From Isoetes taiwanensis (lineage: Eukaryota > Streptophyta > Lycopodiopsida > Isoetales > Isoetaceae), in contig JAJEKV010000002.1 in NCBI GenBank assembly GCA_021234155.1, forward strand, positions 33,249,123 to 33,313,122: a stretch of DNA of 64,000 bases. Reading direction: 5' to 3'. Below, one piece after another: positions 1-10,826 of the stretch (position 1 is the stretch's first letter; every line of letters starts with the position of its first letter). Position numbers and translations under genes: made by a program. The notes under the pieces were generated by a model. The model searched no databases, was not told the origin of the DNA, and saw only the letters and a list, made by a program, of their open reading frames with translations.

Positions 1-2
1 TC

Positions 3-1169
3 CTAAATTTCATCTTTTCTAATCCTCCGCGCTAGCAGGTTCATGTTCTTGAGCATAATGGTCATCCTCTTGGCATGAATGGTGCAGATCTTGGCCTCCT
101 CGGCTTTGGCCGCTTCCTGGCGAGATCCCGCCATTGTTGATGTGGTTCAGTAGTCGTGGCCCATCTTGAACTCCTCAATAGACCTTTGATGTAGGCACTC
201 GAAAAGAGAGTTTCTAGATCATCAGACTGGTACGCTGTTGGCAATGTCGAATATGCTGAGCAGCTCTACTGTGCTGGGGATTTGGCCCATGGCGGACCTT
301 CTTCGGGGAATCGAGTCGAGGTGGTGGAGGCTAGCTTTCGACCCTGGTCGGCTACCTTGTCAGATCCATTGGCGGAGATAATTCTTGCATGCTGCCTTCT
401 TCTTCTCGTACTCCATATCTTGCTTGAGCTTTAAGTAGCTTCTCGCTGATGTTGCCCTCCTTGGACTGCATTGGATATGGTTGCGGCGTGAAGTACGCGT
501 CTGTTCTTCGGCCTCCTCCTCCTCTTCTTCTTTAGCCTCTTGTTCCCTCCTCTTGTTGTTGTGGTCTTTCCTCCTCGGGCTCATCCTCCTCCAGTTCGTC
601 TAGTTGTGTTTCTCTCCTTGCCTGTGTCTCTTCCTTCCTTTTCTTCCGCATTGATTGCTCGTTCCCCTCGCTGCTGTTCCTGCCGCTGGAGTTGCTCGTA
701 TTGCCGAGATTGCTCCTACTGCTTGCTGCTCACCTACACTTCCTGGTGTTGGGGTTGCTCCTGCTGCTTGCCGCCCACCTACTCTGCCTGTTGCTGGGGT
801 TGTTCCTACTGCCGAGGTTGCTCTTGCTACTCGCTCTTCATCTGCTCTTGTTGGTGTTGGGGTTGCTCCTGCTGTCAAGGTTGCTCCTACGACTTGCGCT
901 GCTCACGTACTCTTCTTGGTGTTGGGGTTGCTTCTGTTGCCGAGCTTGCTCTTGCTACTTGCCTTCACCTCCAGAAGCAGACGTCACGATCTCAATTTCC
1001 CCTGAGCCTTGCGATCATTCGCCTGAAGTGCTAAGTCGTTGCTCCTCCTCGAGTGGAACGATTCGTCTGAAGAGCTTGAGTGGCCAAGTTCGTCGTCTGG
1101 CCTAGGTCGCAGGGCCTCACGAATTTGCTTGTCACCGCCCACCGTGAGTGCGTCAACGTTCCGGTGCAA
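3..1169 (-). pseudogene. Decayed single-frame ORF ending in a histone H3 fold (H3/CENH3-like)
   Basis: The minus strand stays in one frame from about 1169 down to a stop at 3-5, broken only by isolated stops. The C-terminal part is clearly histone H3: QEAA, then C-IHAKR-TIM-K, then LARRIR just before the stop, matching H3 helices alpha2-alpha3 and the C-tail. A weaker H3-like stretch (STVEL, later SLFECLHQRSIEEFK) precedes it. Upstream the tail is not canonical H3: a Glu-rich run near 480-550, a repetitive Ala/Thr/Pro segment (about 600-955) and a Ser-rich start. A long divergent tail fits a centromeric H3 or a fusion better than H3.1/H3.3. The stops read here are TGA where CGA would fit, plus one TAG where CAG would fit, so methylation decay is likely. 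It begins about 670 nt downstream of a same-strand retroelement PBS. H3 identity is firm; CENH3 status and membership of the element are inference. Confidence 0.75.
660..955. repeat. Degenerate minisatellite inside the H3-like ORF
   Basis: Units of roughly 55-65 bp recur, each carrying GTTGGGGTTGCTCCTGCTG or a close variant (examples near 748, 791, 863 and 921). On the minus strand they encode an Ala/Thr/Pro-rich tract with GATPTP repeats. The repetition opens several frames at once, so the other ORFs here are by-products. Confidence 0.6.
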
Positions 1170-1839
1170 GTTGGAGCCTCCAACCTTCCTAGCTACTTGT
1201 TTGGTCCTCCTAACAACTTAGCTTCCCTGCTGGTGGCCCCTTCGAGCGATCTTGCCTCTATCTTCGCGGCTCCTTTGGATCGATCTCGTCGGCTGTTCGT
1301 TCGGTGGACACTCTTATGGCAGCTTCGGAGATTAGCTTCTAATTCGCCTTACAAGGGTAAAGGAAAGGTTCAAGCTACTATTTGGGAACTTCTAAGGAGT
1401 AGAGGTGTTTCCATAGGTTTATTAGCTACTTTTTCTTAAGAGTAAATTTATTATAACTATGGGTTAATAATTAAGGTACTTCCCCTAATCACTTAACTAT
1501 TTCTCAAAATTTCCTAATTCCTTTTTGGGCCAAGTGGTGGTCATTTCACGCGATTTCTTTCAAGCTTTATTTTGAGCGATTTCTCATTCAATTTTTCACT
1601 TGAAAGGTGCGGTTCATGAACAACTTGAGCTCAAATTTACTAGAAGGTTTCTTTTGACTATATTATTTCTACCACTTAGACTATACTTAATCTAATTACG
1701 ACCCTGCTAATGGGGGAAAAAAATTCTCCCATATTTCGCGGTTCAAGACTGGAATTCTCATTCCATTCCATAGCTAGGCCAGTTAGTCTACCTATTCAGG
1801 GATATGGTCAGTGCTAGCTCTTGGTCAACCAAGAACATT
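1170..1839 (-). other. Leader of the minus-strand LTR element
   Basis: Between the PBS and the H3-like ORF lies about 670 nt with no convincing coding frame. It is AT-rich from 1440 to 1750 and is probably the untranslated leader of the element whose LTR lies at 1853-3405. No zinc knuckle or protease motif is visible. Confidence 0.4.
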
Positions 1840-1851
1840 GCTCTGATACCA
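1840..1851 (-). promoter_or_regulatory. Primer-binding site, initiator tRNA-Met type
   Basis: The minus strand reads TGGTATCAGAGC, the standard plant retrotransposon PBS complementary to the 3' end of initiator tRNA-Met. It starts one base after an LTR end reading CATCACA. It fixes the element's orientation (minus) and the inner LTR border. Confidence 0.85.
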
Positions 1852-1852
1852 T

Positions 1853-3405
1853 TGTGATGCTCCCTGCTAAATATACGGCGCCCGGCCGTACACTCGGCAG
1901 GAAATCCCCCATCCGGTCCATCAACCGCATGGGCCCTCCCGCCTAACCCGCAAGACTCGAGAGAATCCCTAGTGCGGCGGGGGGGACACTGAAGGTGTCT
2001 TGGCGCCCTTTCCCTATGGGCTCCTATCACAAATGAAGCATAAACAACGTCAGAACTAGCAATAACAATACAACATACTACCTCGAAGGGTAGTCCATCA
2101 CATATCCACAACTGCAAAGAAGATAATCCTATGCCATAAAACATAAGAGCTCCTACCCATGGCTCCGACTCATAAGGAGGATGACCCGGGAGCTAGGCCT
2201 CAAGATAGAGCAGACCGAAGTCATAACAATGGCGGGGGGCTGGCTATAGACAATGGCTAGGGTTGACCACTCCATCCGCCCCTCCCGTGCATACTTTGCG
2301 ATGGGGCTCAATCAGGCTCGCATGACTCTAGCCTTCCGGATAACGTAATCCCATGGCATCACCCATCTGGACTACTCCGTGTTGCATCTCCCTGGTCCGT
2401 TGAGGCAGGAAGGGTTGCATCTCCCCTTCCCGGGGTCTAGAGGCTCCTCGGGCGACTAGAGAATCGTGGCGACACACGATTCGTACCCGACTGAACCCCC
2501 CAAAACAAGAGCCAAGCTGACACTTGCAACTCTTGAGAGGCAGGGCGACACCATCGCCCCAGGAGGTGTCGGACCCATGCTCGGCCCACACGAAGTGACC
2601 GACCATAAGCCTAGCCCACTATGGGATCCCCCTCAGAGCCCCCACTCCCAAGCAGGGATCCTCCCTCCGCATTGCCTCTAGCCCCGTTGTGTAGTGCTGA
2701 GTCACATCATAGCCTCCATAGCCCGGTGGGTTCCTATGCACAGGCCGCATCTACTAGGAACTAAGGGATCTACACTAGGAGCATACTACATATGGCTCTA
2801 GGTCTCTACCCCCCTTCCCAATACAAGAGGAGCAAACATGATCAACCATCATCACATAGCATCATAACATGATAATCATCATAAGAACATCTTAACCTAA
2901 TCATACATATCTAACTTACAGTTAGGGTTCCTTGATTAGGGTTCAAGATGTTGAATATGGGTTCTAGGATGGCTCTACTCTAGCTACGAATCTGGAGTGC
3001 TAACTTCTAGATGGACTACTAAGAGCACTACTCCACATACCTGCTCCAGAAGCACTCCCTCCCAATCCTGGCGTTTCCATGACCTTCAAGGTGTTCGAGG
3101 TAGCTCCCACTCCTGCTGATGCACCCATGCTCTGGAGGCTGCCACGCTACGCTGTGCCACAGCAGACGGTTCTCGAAACGGAGTTTCGAGCGCGAAGAAG
3201 GTTCCCAGACTGTTGGAGCCAGAAAAGAGGCCTAGGGTTAGGGTTTAGGCCTTTATAGGTTAGGGTTCACATGTTATGCCATGTGGCTCCAATAGGGTAA
3301 GTCCGTGTGGCGGGTGCCCAATAGGTTAAGGCCACGTGGAAAATGGTCTTAACCTAAGGTTGGCTAAGTTATATGAATAACTTAGTCATGCCCCCTAGTG
3401 CCACA
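1853..3405 (-). mobile_element. 5' LTR of a minus-strand LTR retrotransposon
   Basis: The segment starts TGTG and ends CACA on the plus strand, the usual short inverted LTR ends, and directly abuts the tRNA-Met PBS at its inner end. A TATAAAG box lies on the minus strand at 3251-3258. Length is about 1.55 kb. The outer end (CCACA at 3401-3405) is inferred from the terminal motif because the partner LTR is outside the window and no target duplication can be checked. ORFs inside it are LTR shadows. Family (Ty1 or Ty3) cannot be told from the visible part. Confidence 0.65.
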
Positions 3406-4006
3406 ATCTATGGTATACAAGGCTATGAAGATAGACTTGTATAGTGACGGGTCCAGGAATATACGTATTCATAGCGTATATTCCCCTGGAACGTCATACT
3501 GAAGGGAAAGTATCAATGTTTTTCCAAAAAGGGAGAGTTTTCAAGTGCGTGGAGATCCACCCTTAATATAAATCCAGGCTACTGTACTACAGCATATGCT
3601 GATTTTCAATTGCCACCGTTCTTTTTACAGTTACAAGCATTAGCCTAGAGAACTAATACACGGGATAAACTTAGCGAACTTGAATCACCAAGGGCTAACC
3701 TTCATGTATAAAAAGTGGCAGAATGAAGTTTGTTGGAGATAAGAATGTCTCCTGAAATGCATCTCGAAGAGCAGGCGACTTACGATTACGGCGTGGCCGT
3801 TGCACCAGTCTCTACAATATTTCCCCAAAACGAACATATCAACAATAGATCTTATCAATCTCTGATGTGCATTTACACCCTAGTGCACGCAATGAAAATG
3901 CAGGTACAAAAATACTCTGTTAATTGCTTCAAAAAAACACACCCAATGCATGGGCCAACATATAATGATTCAATTTCACAGTAATTGCAGATAGGGGCAA
4001 ACTCAC
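3406..4006. other. No recognisable gene
   Basis: AT-rich sequence flanking the LTR. The plus-strand ORF at 3730-3984 has no recognisable motif or supporting splice signals. Nothing else seen. Confidence 0.5.
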
Positions 4007-4198
4007 AAGCTGGTCAACAATGGGGTACCAACAGGAGCCTTGGGGCGCGATGGAGGAGGTGGTGCAGGAGGAGGATTTCCGGCTACTACAGCTGCTTCAG
4101 CTTCCTCAATGGTGAGAGGTCTAACCGGAGGTGCTGCTGGAGGAGCCCGTTGGTCTGCCACTGCTTGAATGATGCTGATGCTTCTTCTAGCATTTCTG
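4007..4198 (-). CDS. Putative internal exon of an unrecognised host gene (Pro/Ala-rich)
   Basis: On the minus strand a 192-nt open block sits between an acceptor (polypyrimidine, then CATATCCACAG) and a donor (CAGCTT|GTGAGT). The open frame gives an acidic helix-like start (TIEEAEAAVVAG) followed by a Pro-rich PPPAPPPPSRPKAP stretch. Base composition is much higher in GC than the flanks, as in coding exons. The family is not recognised. Exons at 6881-6972 and 8662-8756 lie on the same strand and may belong to one gene, but phases cannot be joined without the missing exons. Chance ORF remains possible. Confidence 0.4.
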
Positions 4199-4367
4199 CT
4201 GTGGATATGGGTTAGAGGGATTACAAGGGAAATGGATCTGTGGTGTGATGGAGGACACGGAGAGTCAAGGAGGCTGTGCCCTGCCAGTTACTCGGTTGGA
4301 GCATTCTGGATCCAAAACGCAGGTGACCGAGAGTTCACAGTGAACAGTAGGTTTGGAGCAGTCATCA

Positions 4368-4407
4368 GCATATCCTAGGTATATTCTAGCATATACCTAG
4401 GATATGC
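4368..4407. repeat. Perfect 16-bp inverted repeat with 8-nt loop
   Basis: Arms 4368-4383 and 4392-4407 are exact reverse complements (GCATATCCTAGGTATA). A second imperfect foldback (GGGTTTGCCCC ... GGGGCAACCC) follows at about 4429-4453, next to repeat R1. Possible end of a small foldback element. Confidence 0.7.
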
Positions 4408-4439
4408 CATAAACCCACATAAACAAGGGTTTGCCCCCC

Positions 4440-5205
4440 TAGGGGCAACCCAAAAATTGAGAGATAGGTCTACAAAAGATATAAGGATGTATTAAGGCTA
4501 GGTTACGAAATATGTTATGCATTTCTAGCAAAAATGTAAGGTTAGATTACGAAATGTGTTAAAGGGCCAATGGTGGCCTATTAAAGGTGCCCCTATTCAA
4601 ATATAAATATGAACCTGAAAATTCTAGTCCAAACAGCTGGAACTTGAGGGCACAGGTCTATCTCTACAAAAGATAAGGACGTATTGGGTGCATTTCTAGC
4701 AAATTAAGAGAATATAAAGCCAACATTGTCAGTACATTTAGCTTTTCTTTTGCAAAATGTAGCTACCTTATGAATGAGCAGGTATAATTGTTTTTTATAT
4801 TCAAGAAAAGCAAATACATATCAAAAACCAAGGACATTGTTTATTTAATCAAAATAAAGTGCTAGTCTTGAAAGACTACCTTTAATCTTTAAACTTAAAA
4901 TCCCCCTGAAACCCCCTTTGGTTTGGGTGCATATTCACACGAGAGGTGACTCCGGGCAAGTTTTGGTATACTATATAACGAGGTTTGCAAAATACTATAA
5001 GGTTTGAGACAATGTACCTAATGATGTTGATTTTATACATATATTATACAGTTTTAAATAGAAAAAGGGTTCTCGCTAGCCTACATCAACTCCCGTATGG
5101 AAAGCCATTAAAAAAAAAAAAAAAAAGATATTAAAAAAACTATGAAGATTTATGAGAATGAAGACGTTATAGACCCTTTGGAAATAACATGTTAAAGATG
5201 CATCC
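4440..5205 (-). repeat. R1 dispersed repeat, copy a (holds the Helitron empty site)
   Basis: The reverse complement matches 30,720-31,100, 32,815-33,372 (and their 17-kb duplicates) and parts of 55,740-55,828 and 58,732-59,200. Shared landmarks are a block ending in AACATGTTAAAGATGCATC, an A-rich run at 5109-5126, and GGAGTCACCTCTCGTG (reverse strand). At 4471-4490 it keeps the uninterrupted sequence TACAAAAGATATAAGGATGT that is split by the Helitron elsewhere in this window. Class unknown; no clear protein. Confidence 0.75.
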
Positions 5206-6880
5206 ACTCATACCACGTCCAACAGCTGAAGTATAAGTGCAAGCAACCAAAATCTCAACAATAGTAATTTTATCTGGTATATTTTGCAGTGGCATTTGTT
5301 TAAACAACTACATAGAGGTCTTTCATCATATGCATGTCTTAAATCCACGATCCCACACTTAACATATATATTAATTAGGGGAGAAGTCATTGTTTATAAT
5401 AACGACATGGATTTGTTTACCTTGAAGCATTGCTTTTGCATCTAAAAAATCTCCACCCATTTACATATTCATAAGTCTGTTTTCTAACAAGCCATCAGAT
5501 TGAAATCCATGGCAAACAACTGGCATGCAACAACTTTTTTCTGTTGCTAATGCATGAATTATAAAAATGTTTAGGACTATGATACAAATTACTTTATCTG
5601 GGATGTTCTTTCCAGTGCGTGTCTTGAAAGAGACGAAAGGCTGTTTTGACTTCAACACTTTCGCTATATGCTGTTATTTTGACACTCTTTCAATTAATAT
5701 CATAAACACCTGCAATGATTGTTCCAATCAATGGCATTTGATATATATGTTTACAAGCACAGAAGCTTGATCTGAACTCAGACAATCTACTGACATGGAC
5801 GTGCATCATTTTTCCCTGAGGTAGGCTCGACAATAATGTGCATGCATCAATAAGAGGAACAAACATGGTTTTACCTATAGATAACCCTAGGATGATAGTT
5901 ATGTTAAAAGAGCATCAAAATTGTAACATGTCTAGAGATGCTTTGGTGGATGATAACAAAAATTGTCTTATGAGATCGTGTGATGGCCTGCATCTTATAA
6001 AGGCCAAAGGAGGTGGTTTCAAGTTGTTAAATAAATTGCCTCAATTACTTGAGGAAAATATATGGTCAGATACCTTAGATCCTTCTGCAATCAAGATCTC
6101 TAAAATACTCGATTTCTAATTAAGAGCAAATCTAGATTTCTAAAATACTCGAGCCAACCAGATTGTCAACTCAAGCTAGCAAAGGCCGGTCTAAAATGGG
6201 AGGCTAATATTTCCATATCTGCATTTCTAATTGCCTTAAAATGCTGACACTAGAATGTAATATATGCACTTTAAGGATTGCAAAAGCAGCGTCCAATGTT
6301 TTCAAAAATAAAATGACATCAAACAGGAAACAAAATACTCCTCCTATAAACTTGAAGTTCCTCACTGAATCAACAAGCTGGAGTGTGAGGAAGAAAAATG
6401 AATGTTCATACCTTAAATACCTTCAACATATGATGGTTATATAAGTAATAATTAGTCTCTCTCTCTGAGGACGAATACATACAATGTATTTTTTGCAAAC
6501 ACAAGGTAAGCACTTGGCAGGTTTACTTAGGTTGTGGCTGTTGGGCCTCTCTTCTTATTGGCTATGGCAAAATTCCAATAGGAAAAATTACAATGGTGTT
6601 TCAAGTGAACTAAAGTGACGTTAAGTGCCATCACAAGGTGTGCTATTATATTTTCCAAATCTTATACAAGTACTAGTAATAACATTAGAAATTGCTTAAT
6701 TTGATGTGCCTTAGTGTTGTCTTATGCCTTCACAACGTTTTTTACAATTCTGGTTGAGGTTGCACAAGCAAGAATTAGGCAAGTGTGGGGTGAGATCCTG
6801 GTTATTGTCTCTGGTTATTGTCTCTGTTACTTGTTACAGAAAGATTAGAGATTGACAGACAGCTCAGTTGATACTTTTAC
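5206..6880. other. Non-coding or unrecognised; small plus ORF at 5838-6119
   Basis: AT-rich sequence. The only ORF of note is plus 5838-6119 (93 codons, ATG start, motif KAKGGGFKLLNKLPQLLEEN), not recognised and without supporting signals. A possible 21-nt micro-exon on the minus strand near 5422-5442 (TTTTTTAG then DAKAMLQ, then GTAAAC) is too short to rely on. A short duplication TCTAAAATACTCGA occurs twice near 6098-6152. Confidence 0.4.
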
Positions 6881-6972
6881 CATGTCTTCAATTGCATCTA
6901 CACAATGTTGTAACAATCCTTTTGGGCCAGGGATGATGCTTGTTGTAGAAGATGCCACTAAATGAACTTCTC
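6881..6972 (-). CDS. Putative internal exon of an unrecognised host gene
   Basis: A 92-nt minus-strand block with clean borders: acceptor ACTTATTCAG and donor GACATG|GTAAAA. The open frame reads EVHLVASSTTSIIPGPKG and continues LLQHCVDAIEDM, a soluble, helix-forming sequence without low complexity. Phase is 1-0, so at least one further exon is needed between this block and the one at 8662-8756. Family not recognised. Confidence 0.5.
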
Positions 6973-7655
6973 CTGAATAAGTTTGCATATGAAGGCACAA
7001 GGACTATAATCACAAAAGTAAATGACTAGAGTTAGACCATAAAAACGCAAGAACAAAATTTATTGGTAGAAAATAGCCACTGGCTGGTCTCTCTGGTCCT
7101 CATGCAAAGATGAAAGAGATGACAATAATCTTACTCTATGCCCTCAGAGTAAAATAAAAACGTAGACCACCAAAATGGCTTTAAGATCTTTGATTGGTTG
7201 AGAAATGGAGCTTTGATGGAACAACTAGGAACGGAACAAGCTTGGATAACAAGTAGCAAATGCCTGTACAAACTAGACTGACTTGCATAAATAAGGCAAC
7301 GCACTTCTATGTTTACTTCTATGTTTGAATGCACAAGCAATGACTAACCTGGGGTAGACCAATTAGGCGAGGACTAATGCTTGTTACTTCATTTCCCAAA
7401 AACGTTATTCATTCTAATGGTCCAATAACGTTCGATAAGGCAATTGTTGAATGCATAGCTATTGTATGGAGAAGTTTAGCTATAACCTGGAGAGGTTAGA
7501 TGTTAAACAACTGGATACAGAACTAGAAAATAAAGTGTTATTACGTGCTCGAAATAGAAGATAGTATCACGGTAAAGGATTTACATTCGACCAAAATTTA
7601 GAACGAATACGGCAAATTTGTATGTGAAATATGCCTCAAAGGATTTCTTCTTCCG

Positions 7656-7843
7656 AGTTATTATTACTTTTGCCTTTCGGACATGCTCAAGAGGATCTTC
7701 ATAATCCCCTCGAAAACCCTTCCGGGCGGGGGTTTTTTAACCCGGACAGTAATAAGTTTGCTGCGCTCCTTCTGGGTCCCATAGGCCAATTGGTCTCAGT
7801 GGACGATAAAAAAACTATTCTATTCTATTCTATTCTATTCTAA
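7656..7843 (+). mobile_element. LINE-A 3' end, severely 5'-truncated, with (ATTCT)n tail
   Basis: From about 7690 the sequence matches the 3' UTR of the LINE at 13,361-16,196 (opposite strand): the CCCTCGAAAACCC...GGGGGTTTTTTAACCCGG foldback, CAGTAATAAG, GGGTCCCATAGGCC and GTGGACGATAAAA. It ends in about six ATTCT units (7810-7842). Tandem pentamers instead of poly(A) are typical of non-L1 LINEs. Start within 7656-7690 is uncertain. Confidence 0.75.
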
Positions 7844-8661
7844 AGGAGTCAAGGTGTAACCTACTTGATTGTCCCAACGTGCTCGCAATCCCCTTTCCAT
7901 TATTTGGCTCAATTCCTGCAGGAGAACACTTATGACCACTGTGCAGACAAGATGGTTTTTTTCAGAAATTCAAGTTCTAATATTCAAATTTTCACATCAT
8001 GATTTTGGAATTTGATTGAACTCGTAGTCTCAATATGGTTGTTCTGCACTTAAATTTTCATCAAAATTGTTATCCTGGAAGAGTGTTCTGAACCACAAAC
8101 AGACTGCTTCATCTCATTTTATATGTGAGCCGCTATATATAGTCCTGGAGAAGATGTGATACTAAAGTTAAAAGGTTTATCTTCGAGTTTGTCACCTACA
8201 AATGTTTTTCTTCTTATAACACATTACAGAAAACTTCAAGCCCTCACGTGCAATATGACTCCACAGCTTTGGGCCCGTCATTCTGTTACCACAACTTGAT
8301 TCCAACCCACCTTCCAAAAATCTAACTGTATCAAAGATACAAATCTTCGCTTACAGTGGGATCTTTCTTCTTCTGGTATTGGGTTACCTTAACTTAGAAA
8401 TAATTTTACAGAAATATTTTCCTTCCCCCTTCTTTACTTTAATGAGCGCATTCTAATTTAAAAGAAGCTTTTTTAGACTAAATAAATTTTTAGCTTTCTA
8501 CCATCACTTTCTCCATAATATTTTGGCCCTTTAAAAATCAAGTAGAATGACAATTCGTAAAAATTGTGACCTATTGCAATGTGATCCGAGTGCACAAGAC
8601 AAGATGGTAATAGAAGAAATGGACAAAATGATCAAACAATAGGAACAACAATATAGCAAAC
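7844..8661. other. No recognisable gene
   Basis: AT-rich intron-like or intergenic sequence. If the exons at 8662-8756 and 6881-6972 belong to one gene this is intronic, with a LINE-A fragment inserted next to it. Confidence 0.4.
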
Positions 8662-8756
8662 CTGTAAGCCAATTATCGGCCTAACGTTCACAGCAGATGT
8701 TGCCGTGGTCTGAAGGCCTTCCAAATGTTTTTGAACTTTTTCGTCCGCACTGAGAT
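8662..8756 (-). CDS. Putative internal exon of an unrecognised host gene
   Basis: A 95-nt minus-strand block flanked by acceptor CTTTTTTCTGTAG and donor TTACAG|GTTTGC. The frame gives LSADEKVQKHLEGLQTTATS followed by AVNVRPIIGLQ, non-repetitive and amphipathic at its start. It ends in phase 0. It lies on the same strand as the candidate exons at 6881-6972 and 4007-4198. I do not recognise the family. Confidence 0.5.
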
Positions 8757-9234
8757 CTACAGAAAAAAGTAATGCAGAAAGTTTCGAGCAGTTAGTTAAA
8801 ATAGCTGGATGGTAAAACAGAACACAAGTATATATGTTTTTAGAAATGTTACATCTATGATTCTGTAGTAAATAGCCGTTGATTCTAGCAAAAACAGTCC
8901 CTAAGAAGACATCATTAATAGTTTGCCATTTAGCAACAATTTCAAAACTTAGTTAACCAAAAGCTTCAATTATAAAACATGAAGAAAAGCTATCAGAAGT
9001 TTACTGTTTGAGTAGCAGCTTTAATAATTTTCATCTTCTCCAGAGGAAAACTTAAAGGTGAAATTCTCTTTGGCAATAGTTCAACTCCATTTTTGCAAAA
9101 AGAGATTTATACGATCCACAGTGGCCCTGATTTTGCTTCTTGTTGGCTACAATCTTTCCCATTTCGGATGTTAATTTCCTTGCAATAATGCTTGCACCAC
9201 ATTAGGGCGCCAGTTCGTCTTATCGCTTCAACTC
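8757..9234. other. No recognisable gene
   Basis: AT-rich sequence between the exon at 8662-8756 and the BAHD relic. Nothing supported. Confidence 0.4.
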
Positions 9235-9531
9235 CTAGACATTCATTCTCAGTGGAGCTATTGCATTTCCAAAATATGAATCAGACAATTTATCAAGCCT
9301 GTTCCTGCAGCTTAAAGAATTGCCCAATTTAGTTATCTCATCGACTGCCAATCCTCTTGCCTTGGTAATATGGTGCTATATATGTGCAGAAACAACTTGG
9401 AATGTGCTCAGTCTTTGTTGCCCTAATTTCAGCCATGTTTGCCTTTTCAGCTCCACAATCTGATCTGCTGAGAAGCTAAAATAATGTGTAGCAATCTCAT
9501 TGTATATCTTAAGCAATGGGTTTCTTGGCAT
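9235..9531 (-). pseudogene. BAHD acyltransferase (HCT-like) fragment
   Basis: One continuous minus-strand frame shows the middle of a BAHD acyltransferase: FSFSADQIVELKRQ (the usual FT/S-x-E/D-I-x-x-LK segment), RLSTFQVVSAHI followed by a stop where the family has Trp, then HHITKARGL, and CRNRLDKLSDSYFGNAI, the family's CRxRLxPPLPxxYFGNAI block before the DFGWG half. BAHD enzymes transfer acyl groups from CoA thioesters to alcohols or amines in phenylpropanoid and related metabolism. The N-terminal HxxxD half and C-terminal DFGWG motif are absent, and PP is lost from the RLxPPLP segment. About 99 of some 430 residues remain. The TGG-to-TAG stop and the truncation mark a relic. Confidence 0.8.
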
Positions 9532-9539
9532 TTGAGCTC

Positions 9540-10244
9540 TCTTTGTTGTTTCTAAACAATAAGGCTCTGAAATTTCTAGATCCTTGTTGTCTAATCAAGT
9601 CAAATCCTCAGGGCAGCAGCTCTTATGCATCAATTCTAGCTGCTGCTGCTTCTTCAGAATGTCTGCCACAGTGTATTAGATTGAATTAATTCCCGAAGGC
9701 AATAGATAAAACCATATATCCTCGTTATTTTCTTTTGGTGCAGTGGAATTGAAATCTCTTGGATTTTCAATAAAAAATCTACCCATTGAACAAATGCATG
9801 ACTTACATTTTGGAAATCAAAGACGTGAGAACGATGAAAGAAATGGTGAAGATCCGCAGTGCATCCATCTTTGAAGGAAAAATGAGCGCGGGAGAAAAAT
9901 GAACGCGGGAGAAAAATGACGAAAGTGAAAAAAAAAACGTTGGATTGAACACGAGTACATGCCAAAAGAAAAGAAAAGAGAACGGGTTTACCAGAATGGT
10001 AGATCTATATGCTTCTTTTCAGGGCACAAAATGAAAGCTCGACGCAAGAATGCAAGAATAAGTTATTCATGACTCTTCCCATCCCCGTGCCCAATTTTTA
10101 CGGATTTTCTAATTTCCCTGGCCTTAGATTTACGAAAGTAGAGATCTGATGGTGAAAAATAAGCCATATCAGATTTTGATGACATGGAAATTACACGTGG
10201 ATAGGCTAGAATTTGAGGAAAGGCTGTAGGCCCGGTAAGGCTGG
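9540..10244. other. No recognisable gene
   Basis: AT-rich. The minus-strand ORF 9654-9965 is Phe/His-rich with no motif and looks fortuitous. AAAAGAAAAGAAAAGAG at 9964-9980 is a simple repeat. Confidence 0.4.
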
Positions 10245-10806
10245 TGTGCTTAAAAAAAAAAAAAAGATATTAAAAAAAACTATGAAGATTTATGAGAATG
10301 AAGACGTTATAGACCCTTTGGAACTAACATGTTAAAGATGCATCTTATGCATATAATAATGTAACAATAGCATATATTATTGGAACTTGAACCCATCTTA
10401 TCCTTCAAGTCATTGCAACCATATCTTTGCCAACATACCAGGTGAATCAATACTATAGGTTATGAAGCTTTGCTTTGAGGTAATGCCATTAGTTTTAAAT
10501 GTCATTTGTTTCATATTTAAGATCCAAAGATCTTCTTGTGCAAGAGCTTCGCATTGTAAAGAGGACCAATCTATATACAGAGAATCATTTAGTGTTGATG
10601 AAAAAAAAATTGCAAATGGATATCTACTGCATAACGAGGCTATATTCAAAACAAACAGAGTAATAGTAATAGATGAATACTTTGTTCACATCGCAAAATC
10701 GAATAAGAGCGATATGCATAAGGAGGATATAGGTTAGCTGCCATGAGACTATATTGATGCACCTCTTTCATGTGTAGACATCCATTATACAACCAAAGAT
10801 AGGTAG
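10245..10806 (-). repeat. R1 dispersed repeat, copy b
   Basis: Reverse complement of 30,262-30,800 at high identity over about 540 bp. Overlapping ORFs on both strands are conserved between the copies (10,410-10,649 minus; 10,462-10,737 plus), with few substitutions. A poly(A) run at 10,251-10,265 marks one end and a (TAGA)n run the other. Confidence 0.8.
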
Positions 10807-10826
10807 ATAGATAGATAGATAGTAGT
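10798..10826. repeat. (TAGA)n microsatellite
   Basis: AGATAGGTAGATAGATAGATAGATAGTAG, at the edge of R1 copy b. Confidence 0.85.

Noticed and set aside
540-1105. Three overlapping Leu/Cys-rich plus-strand ORFs
   Set aside because: They are by-products of the minisatellite; the minus frame continues into the H3-like sequence.
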